Positions 10,980 through 23,749 of a stretch of DNA of 64,000 nt are shown piece after piece. Within the stretch, counting starts at the first letter, position 1, and every line of letters begins with the position of its first letter. The notes below the pieces were generated by a model. That model was not told the DNA's origin, made no database searches, and saw only the letters and a program-made list of their open reading frames with translations. The DNA is from Moringa oleifera (Eukaryota > Streptophyta > Magnoliopsida > Brassicales > Moringaceae): the NCBI GenBank assembly GCA_021397835.1, contig JAJFZO010000028.1, positions 4,027,501 through 4,091,500 on the forward strand, read 5' to 3'. The position numbers and the translations under genes are program-made.

Positions 10980-12060
10980 CAAATCCTTGGAACCCTTACT
11001 GTTGAGGCCCCCATATTCCAGTGGGCAAGACTCGTCTCAAGGTGAAAATAAGTCTAGCAAATACCATCCTTCTGGATATTTAAAGACTCGATCGTCTAAT
11101 TCCATTTGGAGTGATAGCGTGGCCTCGGAGGTGGCTCGCAATGCATTGTTGTCTAGTAATGAAGCTCAGCTGAGCAGCTTGAGTCCTCGAAGAGTAGCTA
11201 CGGAGGGTACTTCTTTAGCCATTAGGGTGAGTTTTGTGATCTTGTCACCTTTTTCCTTGCTTGGTATATTTTTAAAAGAAATACTTTTATTTCTGCAGGT
11301 GCTTTTGGCAATGACTTTTTCTTTGGACCAGACAATTCTTAGTGCCAAGTAGTTGGATGTTCTTCGACAAGAGAAGGATGAGCTGTTGAAAGAACTTTCT
11401 TCATTGCACAAAGAGGTTAGTACTTCTGAAGAATCTTTGACAACTCTGAGAGAAGGGAAATCATAAGCTGAGGAACTAGTAAAAAAGTTGCAAAGATGAG
11501 TTAGATTGGATTATGAGTCACTTAAGTCATCGAATAAATCTGCTAGAATTAGAATGAACCGCTTGGGAGAACAAATTTTTAGTCTGAAAGAAAATAGTGA
11601 TCGGCTGACTGACGAGAAAACGAAAGAGGCAGTCGAATGGTATAAGAAATCTAAAACTTTCACAGACTGAGTGTATCTCTTACTCCTTAGCAATCTATGA
11701 TCAGGTCATGAATAAATTTAAACAAGTATTTATTAAAAAATACTCAAACTTGAACTCTTATTTTCTGGATGTTGACACAAGAATGGAGAAAGTTGGTGGA
11801 GATGATGAAGAAATGATTGATTCCTTTATCGGTGAAGAAATTTAAAATCGAGACTACTGTTGGTACTGGGTCTGCATTGTAGCTGTCGGTATGCTTTTCC
11901 TTTTTTTATTTTTTTTATTTTTGTTTCTTTCTTGATCCAAAGATGTTTTTCTTTGAGCTTATTTCCTTGACTTTCTTCTTTCTTTACAGGTGAGTTTATT
12001 GCTTCTAAAGATGATTCCTCGAATGTAACTAAAGCCTCAGGCCTCAGGCTCTGCCACAAT
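10980..12060 (+). pseudogene. Antisense coiled-coil ORF inside the gypsy element
   Basis: On the plus strand, opposite to gag-pol, there is an interrupted gene. An exon at 10,987-11,232 encodes a serine-rich stretch ending EGTSLAIR. A GTGAGT donor at 11,227-11,232 is followed by an acceptor near 11,300 (TTTCTGCAG). A heptad-rich coiled coil follows at 11,345-11,660 (DVLRQEKDELLKELSSLHKE and SDRLTDEKTKEAVEWYKKS). A second intron probably spans about 11,889-11,990. There are several stops. Tat-lineage elements commonly carry such antisense ORFs, some related to the plant mobile domain. I cannot see the mobile domain itself, so that link is inference. Confidence 0.55.
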
Positions 12061-12899
12061 GTCTATGTTGAACACTGTTTCCTCTATCATATACAGACCC
12101 TCTCCTCCTATGCTCCTTCCACCTTCTTCCGTTAGAGACTTGAAGAAAAGTGAAGAAAATTAAGGAGGCGTAGAAGAAATGAATCGAGGTACCTTACCTT
12201 GTTTTTTTGTTCTTCCTCCAGAAGTTCGATGTTTTGTTGGATCTTAGATTTTTAGCTTTTGAGGCTATTATGTTTTAACTTTCTAGCCTTCCGAGGCTTT
12301 GTACTTTCGGATGTTGCCTATGTTGATTGCTTTTCGAGGCTTGACATTTCTATCACTGCCCTCTGGGGCTGTAAATTTATATTGCTTGCCTTTAGAGCTT
12401 GGATACTTGTTTGTTTTTGACTTATTTTATTTCGTATTTCGATATCCTTCTTTCTGTTCCACATTTTTCTTGTCATGTATCAATTGCACAAGTTACCACT
12501 TCTTGAATAGTGACTCGTACTTTCTTCAGCATGATATCTCATGTTTTCACAGTAACAACATATATGTAGATGAACAAATTCCCTTAATTCACGAAAACCT
12601 AGTGATCTCATCAAATATTCACGTTACATCATTTTAAGAGAAGAATTTATTCAAGTTATCTAAATTCAACATCCTAGAAATTGGACTTCCTTCTTGAGTC
12701 TTGAGTTTGTATAGTACGGGTTTGATCGCTTTGTGTTCAAAACACTTAGTTTTCTAAGTAACAAGTCTCCCTCAACAAAGTGCTTCCCTTGCACCTTTTG
12801 ATTTAAATATCTTAGCGACCTTTCAATGGTAGTTAGCAACTCAGATTCGAGCTTGTTCCCTTGCTTTTTCAGGAAGATTTATGTTAGCTCTTAAATTAT

Positions 12900-15800
12900 C
12901 TGCATTTCTCAAATCATCATAATGTTTGGTTCTGAAGCTGTCAGGCCAATCTTAACATGCGTAACAGGTTTTGTACTAAAAGTTAGTGAAAATGGAGTCT
13001 CCTTGCTAGTTGTTCTACTGGTGGTTCTATAGATCAAAAGAATGATATATATTTCCTCAGCCCAATCACTTATTGCTTCATCTAGTCTCGTCTTCAATAC
13101 TTGCAAAATGATTTAATTGGTAACTTCCGCTTGGTAATTAACTTGTGGATGATCGACTCTAGTAAATCTTTGTTTTATTTTGAGACAGATGCATTAATTC
13201 TTGAATCTCTTCCTCTAGAATCGAAGTTCATTATTTGTCACAATGACATAGCATATGCCAAAGCGACACACAATGGATCTTTATAGAAAATTCCAAGCTT
13301 ATCTTTCTATAATTGTAGCTAGTGGGTTAACTTCCACCTACTTAGTAAAAGAATCCATTTCGACAATAGTAATTTTTTTTGTTGTTCAATGGCTGTTGAA
13401 AATGGTCCTAATAGATCCATTTCCCATTGTATGAAGGGCTAAGTGACCTCATTGAGCGTGATAGGTGTGGAAAGAGCTCTAGAAACAAGGGCAAATTTCT
13501 AGTAGGTGTCATACTTTTGTACATTCTGCATATTGTCTTTGTGCAAGGTAGGCTGCAAATAACCTTGCCTTAAAACTTTATATGACAGGGAACAAGCTCT
13601 AAAGAGTCTCATAAACTCCTTTATGGATTTTTGCCATCATACATTCTTGCTCGGAGGGGGCGAGGCATCTTGAATATGGAAGAGTATATTACCTTCAATG
13701 TAACTGATCCCTTATCATTGTGAATTTTACTGCTCTTCTCTTAATTCGTCTTGCTTCTTTTTGGTCATTTGACATAACTCCTTCCAAATGATACCTCTTT
13801 AAGGCATTGTTCATTCTTCTTATACTATTATGGGAAATCTTCTATTTAATGGATGCTTAGGATCTTCAATACTTTAATAAAGGTGTTGCTCAATGGATTA
13901 TACCTTAACTATTTTAGATAGAACGTTAGGTTGAAAAATTCCACCTCATTACACTTGATCAATTTGATACTTCTAGAAATAGCTCAACATCTCCTTTGTT
14001 TTATGTAAGTACATAGCCATTATTGGCTCTTAAGCTTTGTATTTTCTTAGTATTTGATTGATTATGAGTTAGGAATCACTTTATATATGTAACTCGAGAA
14101 TCCAAGCTTCTTTAACAATCTCAAGTTTTACTAACAAAACTTTGTACTTTGCTTCATTATTTGATGAGGAAAAATTAAGTGTGACTGCATATCAAAGTTT
14201 GGCATGATTTAGCCCACATAAAACAATTCTAGCTCCACAACTTCCTTCACTTACCACTCCATCAACCTGTAGTTACAAGGGCAACTCTTCTTGTTCTTCT
14301 ATGATCGAAACTTTACTCTTTCTAGGATCTTTTTGTGGCTTTATGTGTAACTGTTTACTAATCACTCTCGTATTTTTGGTGATTACACATTCTATAATGA
14401 AATCGGTCATGATTTATGCCTTCAAGGCAGTTTGAGGTTGATACTGACTATCAAATTCATCAAACTTTATTGATCGTTTGACCATCCTTCCAGAGGTTTC
14501 TGGTTTCTAAAAGACCTGCTTTAGTGGTTCATTAGTTAATAAAATGATGGTGCAAGCCTGAAAATAGTGGCAAAGCTTTTTGGTGACTATCACTATTGCA
14601 AAAGTAATCTTTACTATTCTTCAATAATAAGTTTTTACATCATGCAGAATTCTTCTCACATAATAGATTGGCCTTTGATTCCCTCATATGCCTTTATTAG
14701 GACTACACTAAAAGCTTCTTAGGCTACTACCAAATATGAATAAAGAACTTCATTTTCTTCAGGTTATTAAAAAACTGGTGGATTTGAACATAGGCCATCA
14801 ATTGCTTGAAAGCTTGACATTAAGGCATCTAAAAGAATTGTTTCATGTTTCAAAGAGTTTTGAAGAAAGGTAAGCGCTTTTCTATTGATTTCAGCACGAA
14901 GCTGCCTAATACGGCAACCCTTCCAATTAAACTTCATATTTCTCTTACATTCTTTGAAGACTTCACTTGGATTATGGCTCGAATCTTTTCTCAGTTCACT
15001 TCTATCCCTCTTTGAGTGATCATGAATCCTAAAAGCTTCTTAGAAGACATGCCAAAGGTGCATTAAGTTAGAATAAGCTATATTTGATACTTCTAAAGTA
15101 CCTCAAAGGTCTTCTTTAAGTCCATAATGTGTTCCTTATACTTCTGGTTTTTGATTATCATGTCATTTACATAAACTTTAATGTTCCTTCCAATTTATGG
15201 ATTAAGAATTTTTAGTAACCAATTGTTCGTAGGTAACTCTCACATTTTTTTAGGCCAAAAGCCATGGTCATATAAGAATAAGTCGTTATTTCTATGATGA
15301 AGGTTGTTTTTGTCCTCATCTTCTAGATCCATGAAAATCTGGCTGTAACCAAAGAGTTTACATCCATAAAACTGAGTATGTCTTATCCAATAGTTCTACT
15401 TGATTAGTAAATGGCAAGGAAAATTTGTCTTCTTAACAAGCTTGTTTAAATCTGTAAAGTTAACATGCATGCACCATTGCTCGTTATGTTTCTCAATGAG
15501 TATCATATTTGACAATCAATCTGGATACTATACTTCTCAAATGAAACCATTTTCCAACAATCTCATTACTTCCTTCTTAATAGCTTGTAGTCTATCCATC
15601 ATAAAGGTCCACTTCTTTTGTTGCACTAGTTTGAATGTTGGATCAATGCATAATTACTAAGTATCACCTGATAATCAATTTACGACTTATTTGATGGGGA
15701 TCATACAAAGACTTCATTATTATTTTAAGGGAACTGGATCAATGTTCTTCTTTCTTCTAGAGTTAGCAGCCTTTTAAATCTAGTATTCCGTCCAACCTTA

Positions 15801-18262
15801 TTCCTCACTTGTATTTCTTCAAGTGGCTCCACAAGTTCAGCTTTTTATAGTTAGCCTTCATCTCATTGATTAAGATTAATCCAGTAGGTAAGTTTATTTT
15901 TCCCTTTAAGGAAAGTTAAGTAGCATTATCGAGATAACTTTTGGTCACCTTTCACAATTTCCATTCCTCTTCCTATTTAAAACGTCATCACCGAATGATA
16001 AATTGAAACTACTACTTGTAGTAAATTTAAAACAAGTCTTTTGATCATAAAATTATAAGTAGCTAGTGCCTTACTATCAAAAATATAGTCATAATAGTGA
16101 AGTTCCTTCCTTCTGCTTTAACAGTAACTTGCAACTTGGTAACACCTACTAACAAGACTTCTTTTCCTCTAAAAGCTATTAAAAGAATATCAAAAAGTTT
16201 CAATTAATCCTCCATTATTCTTAGCTTTGTAAAGATTAATGATACATGACATCGGTTGAGCTTCTTATATTAACTAATATTCTTTTCACGTCATAATTTG
16301 TAATAGTCAATGTGACCACCAATACATCATCATGAGGTGTTAAAACATGTTCCAAATGCGCTATTCAAAATGAGATAGCTTCTTTTGATTAAGATTTCTT
16401 TATTCCCATGCTTGTTTCCCATCGTTTCCTAGTATATATCTTTCTTTTGGCAATTATTTCACCACCTAATGTCATTCCACTAGCTAGTACATTAATCACC
16501 TTCTCTTCTTTTCTTGATCATGTTGGATAAGCTGAATGCAAAAGTCTTTGGTCATTTTTCTAATTAGCCTCAGCTTTTAATTTTAAAGAAGAAGAAATTC
16601 TCTAAGATCTTTCTTTAGTGTTCTTCTAAGGGACTTGGACTTCTTCCTTTCACTAACTTCCATTTTATTTCTATCCAAAAAACAAGACTGGCACCCCCTG
16701 CTTATGAGATGTTCAATTTCTTCCTTCAATACTTTGTAATCTATAGTATCATGCCTATGACCACCATGGAATCTGTAAAACCTTCTTCTATCACATCAGC
16801 TTAGGTCAGTCATCATTCTAGGAGGTCTTTTAACCTTTAGATCATCTTGAATAATATTCAAGATGTACTTCCTTGATGCAATTCAATGGCTCATCTTTCT
16901 TCATGTCTCTTCATTTGGAACCTTGTGATCATGAAGAGCATTCATCACATTTTGAACTGCTCTCGATAGGCTCCTTCTTGGTTTGGGTCAACGTGGTGGT
17001 TGCTTCACTGGCTCATCCTTGCTTCTTCCTCTTCTTATCTTCTTCCTAGTTAATGTATTTGTCTACTTTGGTAAGGAGAGCATCCATGTTTACAGGCAGA
17101 TTCTTTCTTAGTGCATTGTGGAATGAGCAATCTAACAGGTCTTCTTTTATAGCTAAAATTGCTATTATTTTTTTTAGCTCCTTAATCTCCAAAACTACGT
17201 TAGTAAATCATTTTATGTACTCTCAAAGATCTTTAGGTTTTTTCTTAATCCAAAATAAGTTTGATGAGTCTTTTTTCTTTACTACACTGCTTAGGAACCT
17301 AGCGAAGAAAAACTTACCAAAGGATTTAAAGTTATTGATTGTTTTAGGCTTCAAAGAGAAGTACCATGAATAGGCTACTTTTACAAAGATGACTAGAAAT
17401 AGTTTACATATTTATGCATCGATCATTCCTTGAATTGCCATCATAGTCTCAAACCTCTTTAGATGATTGATTGGGTCAATAACGAGTTAATTTGAGGGGT
17501 TAGGCACTTATGTGGCATCAGAATTTGCTACAGCTCTTTGATGAAAGAGATTCCATCACTTGTCTGCATTCGTTAAGCATCACCGATTGTTTAAGACTCG
17601 ATAATTTTGCCACCTTTTGGTTTAAAGGCTGAATTTTGCTTTAGTAGCTCTTCATATTTGGTTACCTTATCTTCCCTTTTTTTTTTTTTTTTTGGAGTGC
17701 AGATAAGATTTAGTTAATGTAACAAGTTTTGTATCTGGCTCTCTTGGGTTTGAGTGTGAGTTTCTAAGGTCCAATTCCTTTATGCCCTCTTGAAGCTTTG
17801 CCAAAGACTGTGGAAGTTGAGGATTTGTTTTAGACATTTGGTGGTTAATCATGTTATTAAATAGACTACCTAATTGGTTCATCCTTTGCTCCTAAAGAAG
17901 TGGTGGCTCTTGGCAATTAGTTTGAGTTTAGTTCTATGGCAGTCATGTAAAGATGTTTGTAAAAAGTGACACAATAGTGGGATGTAATCATTGTGCGAGT
18001 GTTTGAACATTCGAATGTGTTGGCAATGTTAATCGTGTTATCAATGTTGACCTTCTTATCAAGGATGGTAAAAATAGTAAAGCCATCATTGGTATGATGG
18101 AAGTGACCATTAGGATTAAAGCAGTGTAAATGGATGGTTATGGTAAGTTCAGCGATGATGTTAAGGGTGTAGGCACACTTTGAAATGATGCATTATGGTT
18201 AGCTTCATGTGGAATCTGGTTGAGATTACCATCTTGGTTTGTGGATCTAGCTCTTCGAGGGG
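12900..18262 (-). pseudogene. Gypsy gag-pol remnant
   Basis: On the minus strand Gag starts MAPRRARSTNQDG at about 18,262. A conserved Gag stretch reads LPVNMDALLTKVDKYIN near 17,040-17,095. RT is recognisable as MHVNFTDLNKLVKKTNF near 15,430-15,480, with the catalytic box changed from YVDD to YVND (near 15,165). The C-terminal integrase reads LKTRLDEAISDWAEEI followed by LLIYRTTSRTTSKETPFSL at 12,990-13,100. Many stop codons and frameshifts are present. Function is lost. Confidence 0.85.
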
Positions 18263-18302
18263 CCATGACTTTTGTATTCTCTTCCCATTGATGGTGCCAT
18301 AT

Positions 18303-18714
18303 TGTTGATTCTAAAAATGATCAAAGAGAAAATGTGTGAGGGAAAGAGAAATGCCTCATGTGAAATAGCTTCGAAGGTAAGGTTCTAAGTTATTGTGATG
18401 TTGTATAGCAACTATATGAAAGAATGATTCTTGCACACATGAGACTTAAGGAAACACCTTGAAGGATCACTCCAATGCTTTTATGAGAAAAAAGTATTCT
18501 AGTAGCTTATACTACTATGTTTGTTAGAGGTCGAAGATAACCCTTCATGGGTAGGCTAGCTTTTGACTTGTCCAATGAACTTCTTGTTATGGGCTATATG
18601 GACCAATAAGCGTTTTGAGCTATTAACCCCAATAAAAACTCAATACCTATTAAATAATACGCATGTGTTATACATGTATAGGCCAATTTAATCATCTATC
18701 TTTTAAGCCTTACA
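18303..18714 (-). repeat. 5' LTR of the gypsy element
   Basis: On the minus strand it runs from TGTAAGGCTTAAAAG (18,714) to AATCAACA (18,303). ATATGGCACCATCAATGGGA follows directly, resembling the TTGGCGCCGTCTGTGGGA junction seen after many plant gypsy 5' LTRs. It is shorter than its partner because of an internal deletion. Confidence 0.75.
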
Positions 18715-19991
18715 TATAACCTAATAGTAGATTGAAAATACAATATTTTTCCAAAATTTTGCATTCTTAAGGATATAAGAGTCCCAAAGGTTAAATTTTT
18801 GACAACATTTAAAATTAAATTCAATTTCAAGTTCAAAAATTTCTTTGCAATATTATGTCTTCAAAAGGGAAAGCTCAATCAAATGTAGTAGTTTTTCAAT
18901 TTTCATTACATCTAGATGAATATTAAGGTACATTGAAATTAGGATAAACTTAAAAAAAAAAAACTTATATTTTTAGTTTTTAACCCTTTTAATTTAACTT
19001 CCTTTTAATTTAAGTTATGCTCTTTTTATTGCTACGCCTGAATTTTTTGATTAATTTCAATAATTTATAGTTGTTCTAATGTTATTTAATAATTTAGAAT
19101 AATTTGATATTAATAAAAAGATATTAAATAAATTTATTTTTCAAAAGTAAAAGAAAATGAAAAATAGAAAGAACTTTTAAAAAACTGTCCTTTTTTTTTC
19201 TTTTCACTCATTTGCTTATTAATTGCTTCTATTTTTCTTGAAATTTAATTGCACTTATTAAAATCTTGAGCAAAATTTTTTCTTAGCCTTTTGATAATTA
19301 GTATTTACAAAAATGTCTAAAATTATTAATCTAATTGGTTTTAGCCTAGATCAAGAAAATAATACGAAACCATCCTCAAATAATTTGAAAAATGTCTTTT
19401 GTGTCTCTCTTTTTTTAACAAGTGCCATGTTAAACCACTCAATATAGAGCTCACAGATAATGATTAAGTGCACCCCTTTTTCATTGGGTATAATGATAGA
19501 TTTTAATTTTATCATTTAACCCATCCCTTTTTTCTCTCATTTGAATCAGAAGTAAAAACCCATCGCTTTTCTTCTCTCTCATCATCGACTTAAGCCAATC
19601 TCTTCTTCTGTCTCTCATAATTGATTGAAACAAATCTCCTTTTCTATCTCTTGTTATCGATCAAAACTCATCCCTTTTCTCTCATTGTCGACACGTGCTC
19701 CTTTTTCTCTTATACTTTTTCTTCTTTATTGTTTGCTTTGCCATCAAAAGAGAAGTTGTTCCTCTCACAAACCTATAAACATGAAACTCACATTTATCTG
19801 TTCTCTCAAACTAATCCCACAATAGATTTTCCCTCATAAACCCACTAACCCTCATAAATTAATCTTGTCACCTGAGGATTTCCTTCATTTGGTCTTTTTT
19901 GTCGAAGTCATAGGTCGACTTATTCGGTATTTGCATTAATATTCATTGCATATAATAAGGTAAGTAATTCAACATTTTTTTTTCATTCATA
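18715..19991. other. AT-rich intergenic DNA, no gene seen
   Basis: This is AT-rich DNA with poly-A and poly-T runs. Around 19,520-19,850 there is a locally repeated CTCTCAT/ATCGA pattern with CATC(A/G)(A/C)TTT motifs (degenerate short repeats). No reading frame with recognisable domains was found. Confidence 0.5.
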
Positions 19992-19996
19992 CATTT

Positions 19997-20640
19997 TGAT
20001 GTGGCAGAAAAAGAGTATCATCAGAAGGTCTATTACATAGGCCAATTATAAGATGTAAGAAACGTAGTTGTAAAGCTTAAGCTCGATGTGGACAAAGATT
20101 TGATTCATAATATTTACTTTATAAAAGTGATCAATAATATTTGCTATCATTTACTTTCTAATGCGGAACCTTTTTTCTCGATTTTAGGATGTTTACTTTT
20201 TGTTTTAAAGATATTTATGTTCGATTTAAGGATACTTTCTTTCCTATTTTAGGATATTTATTTTCAAATTTTATATTTTCTCTTAGTGCTATTAAAACGG
20301 GGTGCTAGCTTTGTAGAAATAACTTTGGAATGGAATAAAACATTTATGAGGTTGCTTCCTCCTTTTTAGTTTTTTTTGTGAACAAGTGAACTTATTGAAA
20401 TTTTCGTGGAATTCACATTCAACTTATCAACCAATGCTTCCATAATTGATTGTGACTTCTTCATTATACTAATGTCCTTACTTCGATATAAGTAATGCTG
20501 GTTGTGGTCATCATACAAATATGTTTCTAAGAGATCTTGAAAATCTATTTTGATATTTGGTTTCATAAGTTCCCTGACATTATTCGTCAAGACCTTTCTT
20601 AAATCACGGGTTTTGTTAGTTCTTAATGAGGTTCACATCA
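19997..20640 (+). repeat. 5' LTR of the compact element
   Basis: It aligns along its length with 20,994-21,636, with numerous substitutions (for example GAAGGTCTATTACATAGG versus GAAGACCTATTACATGGG). The divergence suggests an old insertion. Confidence 0.88.
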
Positions 20641-20993
20641 GTTAGCATCTAAGCTAGTTCTATTCTCAAGTTTGCATATCCTTTTTCTATATTTTGTTTT
20701 CAATTTAGAATTAATTCTTTCTTTCATTGTTCCACACACATAAAAAAAAAAAAAGAATCCTTTTAAGCTTTAGACTATACTAAAAAAGCAAACGTGAAAA
20801 AAAAAAAAAGGTTATGGCTTTGAGTTATACTGCAAAAGAAAAAAACAAAAGACAATAGCATTGAGTTATACTATAAAAAAAAAGTGTAATATAGAGATTC
20901 AAAAAAATGCTATTAAATCAATATTGATGATATTATCCTATCACATCATTATTTGAAGATTTGAGGACAAATCTTTTTTCAAGAGAGAGGAAA
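20641..20993 (+). other. Interior of the compact LTR element
   Basis: It holds the primer-binding-site remnant (about 20,642-20,654), three A-rich imperfect repeats carrying TTTGAGTTATACT-like units (about 20,760-20,885), and a polypurine tract (about 20,980-20,992) preceded by TTGAGGACAAATC. That last phrase resembles the end of gypsy polyprotein and PPT regions. No reading frame remains. Confidence 0.75.
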
Positions 20994-21636
20994 TGATGCA
21001 AATAAAAGTATCATCTGAAGACCTATTACATGGGTCAATTACAAGATGTAAGAAGATTAGTTGCAGAGCTTGAGCTTCATGTGGATAAAGATTGGCTGCA
21101 AGATATTTACTTTACAGAAGTAATCAATAATATTTGCTATTATTTATACTTTGTAGTATAGGATATTTCTTTTTCAATTTTAGAATATTTACTTTTTGAT
21201 TTTAAGATATTCACTTTTCGATTTAAGGATATTTACTTTCCTATTTTAAGATGTTTACTTTCAAATTTTACATTTTCTCTTAACCTTATTGAAAAGGGAT
21301 GGAAGCTTTGTAGAAATAATTTGAAATGGAATAAAATACTTGTGAGGTTACTTCCTCCTCTATAGTTCTTTTTAGAACATGTAAACTTATCAAAGATTTT
21401 CTTGGCATTCACATTTAACTTATTAATCAATCCTTCCATAATTGATTGTGACATCTTCATTATACCAAGGTTCTTCCTTCAACATAAGCAATCGATCGTG
21501 GTCCTCATACAAATCTGTTTTCGAGAAATCTTGGAGATCTATCTTGATATTGGGTTTCGTGAGTTTTTTAATGTGGGTTGTATCAAGATCTTTATTGAAT
21601 CACCGGTTTCATCCATTCTTGATGGGGTTCATATCA
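20994..21636 (+). repeat. 3' LTR of the compact element
   Basis: See the 5' LTR. It starts TGATGCAAATAAAAG and ends TTCATATCA, immediately before the CATTT target duplication. Confidence 0.88.
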
Positions 21637-21641
21637 CATTT

Positions 21642-23749
21642 TAATAAAATTTAGAATCTTATTAGGGTGTCTAGCATTTGCTTTGCGTAATCACAAGTTT
21701 GTGGCAATTAGATATTATTTCTTTGTTTTTCTTTTTAAGTAATCGTAAGTTATTTGAATTTTATACTATTATTAAAAGATTGTTCATTTGTTAATCTGTT
21801 ATAGTTTTCTCTCATTATTTAAAAGGATTTAGAGATAAATATATATAATAAAAAGAAAGTTCAAATTTCAAATATGAGTGAACTCATAATTTACCTTTAA
21901 GATATATTAAACTCATTCTACACTAGATACAGTTGTGAGTATGAGTTCGCTATAGATAACAAACCTCTTTTGTTGTTTAACAGCTCCATTTCTTCTTTGG
22001 AAAAGCTAAATAAAAGGAAAAATAAAAGTAAAAAAATAAAAAAACAATCATTAATTTGTATTTATTAATTATTTAATTTATGATCAAAAGTATTAGGTAA
22101 TTATTAAAGATTCAAATAAAATCTATATTTTCTTAAAAGAAAATTTGAGATGTAAAAGGAAAATTTATGATGAAAAAACTTAATTAATCAATGAATAAAG
22201 AGTAATCAAATGATAAATAAGGATAAATAAGTTGTGTTTGATAAAAATAAGAAGAATATTAAAGAATTTAGTAAAAAAATTAAGGGATATTTGTATTTAT
22301 TATTTTGTGTTATCTTAATTTATTTTTATTTTAATTTGTAATTATCTTATTTTTTGTTTTTTTATTGATTTGTTTATTTGTTTTGTATTGATTTGAGCTT
22401 CTGTTTATAAAGCTTTATGTTATAATTTTGTTTTCTAGTGGATTAATTTTATTTTAATATAAATTATTTTTAATTTTATTTTAATTTAAATTATTTTTTA
22501 CTTTAATATTTTATGTTGATTTGATCATAGCGATATGTGTACATGCATAGTAATTATTGTAACTTACATAATAACTTATATGTAAAATATAATTAACTAA
22601 ATATTAAACAGTAAGCAACAGTGACTTGATCAACTTGTATAATAATTTGTATAGTTTTTATAATAACTTATATATGAGGCATAGTTAAGTAGACTTTGAT
22701 CGATATCTACAATAACGTATGTAATATATATACTGACTTATGTATAAAATATAGTTGCTTAAATATTAGATAATGAGTCGTAATTACTTATATAATATTG
22801 TAACTTCTATTTAAATGATTAAAGTAATATTAAAGGATGCATGCACATTATTCCACCTTGAGAAAAATTATAATTGAGCCCTCTTGAAAAAAAAAAAAAA
22901 ACAATTCATTAACCAAGTCCATTGGATGCTAACATCTTTTATGAGTTTATTTCTATAAAAAAAAAACTTTCAAAACAAAAAATAAATAAATTTTGTCTTT
23001 TAATTGTTTTAATTTAATATAATTTATACACTACTAATTTATTGTTTTGTTGTAAGGATAATTATGGATATTATGTCTACGTTATATAGACATACTTATT
23101 AAAAATCTTCAAATGGACTTTGTTGAGCAAGATATTGAATGGATCAAAAAGTTTAATTTAGAGAATGTTAAATATTGTATATGTAGCGAACAATTGGACT
23201 GATAATTTTTTAAAAAAATTTTACACATCAATTAGTGATAGTATGGACATATTGATGATTAGTTTGATTGTGGATTTGTAGAGCCCCATAAATTGATAAC
23301 TGAATATTATTAAATATAATAGTTTGACAGTTAATTTGATAATATGAATATGTTAAATAATAAATATAATTTTTATGTTATACTATCTCTACTTTAGTAA
23401 AACAAAGTCTTGGTGGTTATTTTAAATATTTTGATGTTAACAATTATTTCATAGTATCACTAGTTGTTTTTTGTAAAATAAGAACTTGATGGTCACTTTA
23501 GACATATTGAATTTCAAGCTCGTAGCTATTTAATTGGTTAAGTAACTATAATTATATAATAAGTATATTTCACAATGTCATACTTCATTATTATGTTAAT
23601 CAGTAACCATAAAACACTATTTACTTGTTAATACACTATTATATATACATAGTATATTGTAGGACTTTACTATGTCACTGTGAAGCTGTCAAAATAATTT
23701 TATTACTATTACATGTTTAATATCATTTTAAAATAATTAGTTAGCATGA
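21642..23749. other. Very AT-rich DNA, no gene seen
   Basis: There are long stretches of A/T homopolymers and TA-rich sequence. Between 22,530 and 22,800 a degenerate repeat with units like ATAACTTATATGTAAAATATAG recurs several times. No coding signal was recognised. Confidence 0.55.

Larger units (their letters stand above)
9581..18714 (-). mobile_element. Degenerate Ty3-gypsy element, Tat-like, minus strand
   Basis: Two related LTRs (9,581-10,159 and 18,303-18,714) bracket, in minus-strand order, a TGGCACCATC motif after the 5' LTR, gag (about 18,260-16,500), RT, RNase H region and integrase (to about 12,900). An ORF in the opposite direction then lies between integrase and the 3' LTR. Extra antisense ORFs at this place are a known property of Tat-lineage gypsy elements. 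The LTRs are clearly diverged and differ by a block of about 170 bp, so the insertion is old. I could not find a matching target duplication. Confidence 0.82.
19992..21641 (+). mobile_element. Compact LTR retroelement with short interior (TRIM-like or internally deleted)
   Basis: Two LTRs of nearly equal size (19,997-20,640, 644 bp; 20,994-21,636, 643 bp) both start TGATG and end CA. They are flanked by a perfect 5-bp duplication CATTT (19,992-19,996 and 21,637-21,641). The interior is only about 353 bp. It starts with TTAGCATCTAAGC, a degraded initiator-Met primer-binding site (TGGTATCAGAGC), and ends with a purine-rich tract AAGAGAGAGGAAA just before the 3' LTR. No gag or pol is present, so the element depends on proteins from another element. 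Confidence 0.9.
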
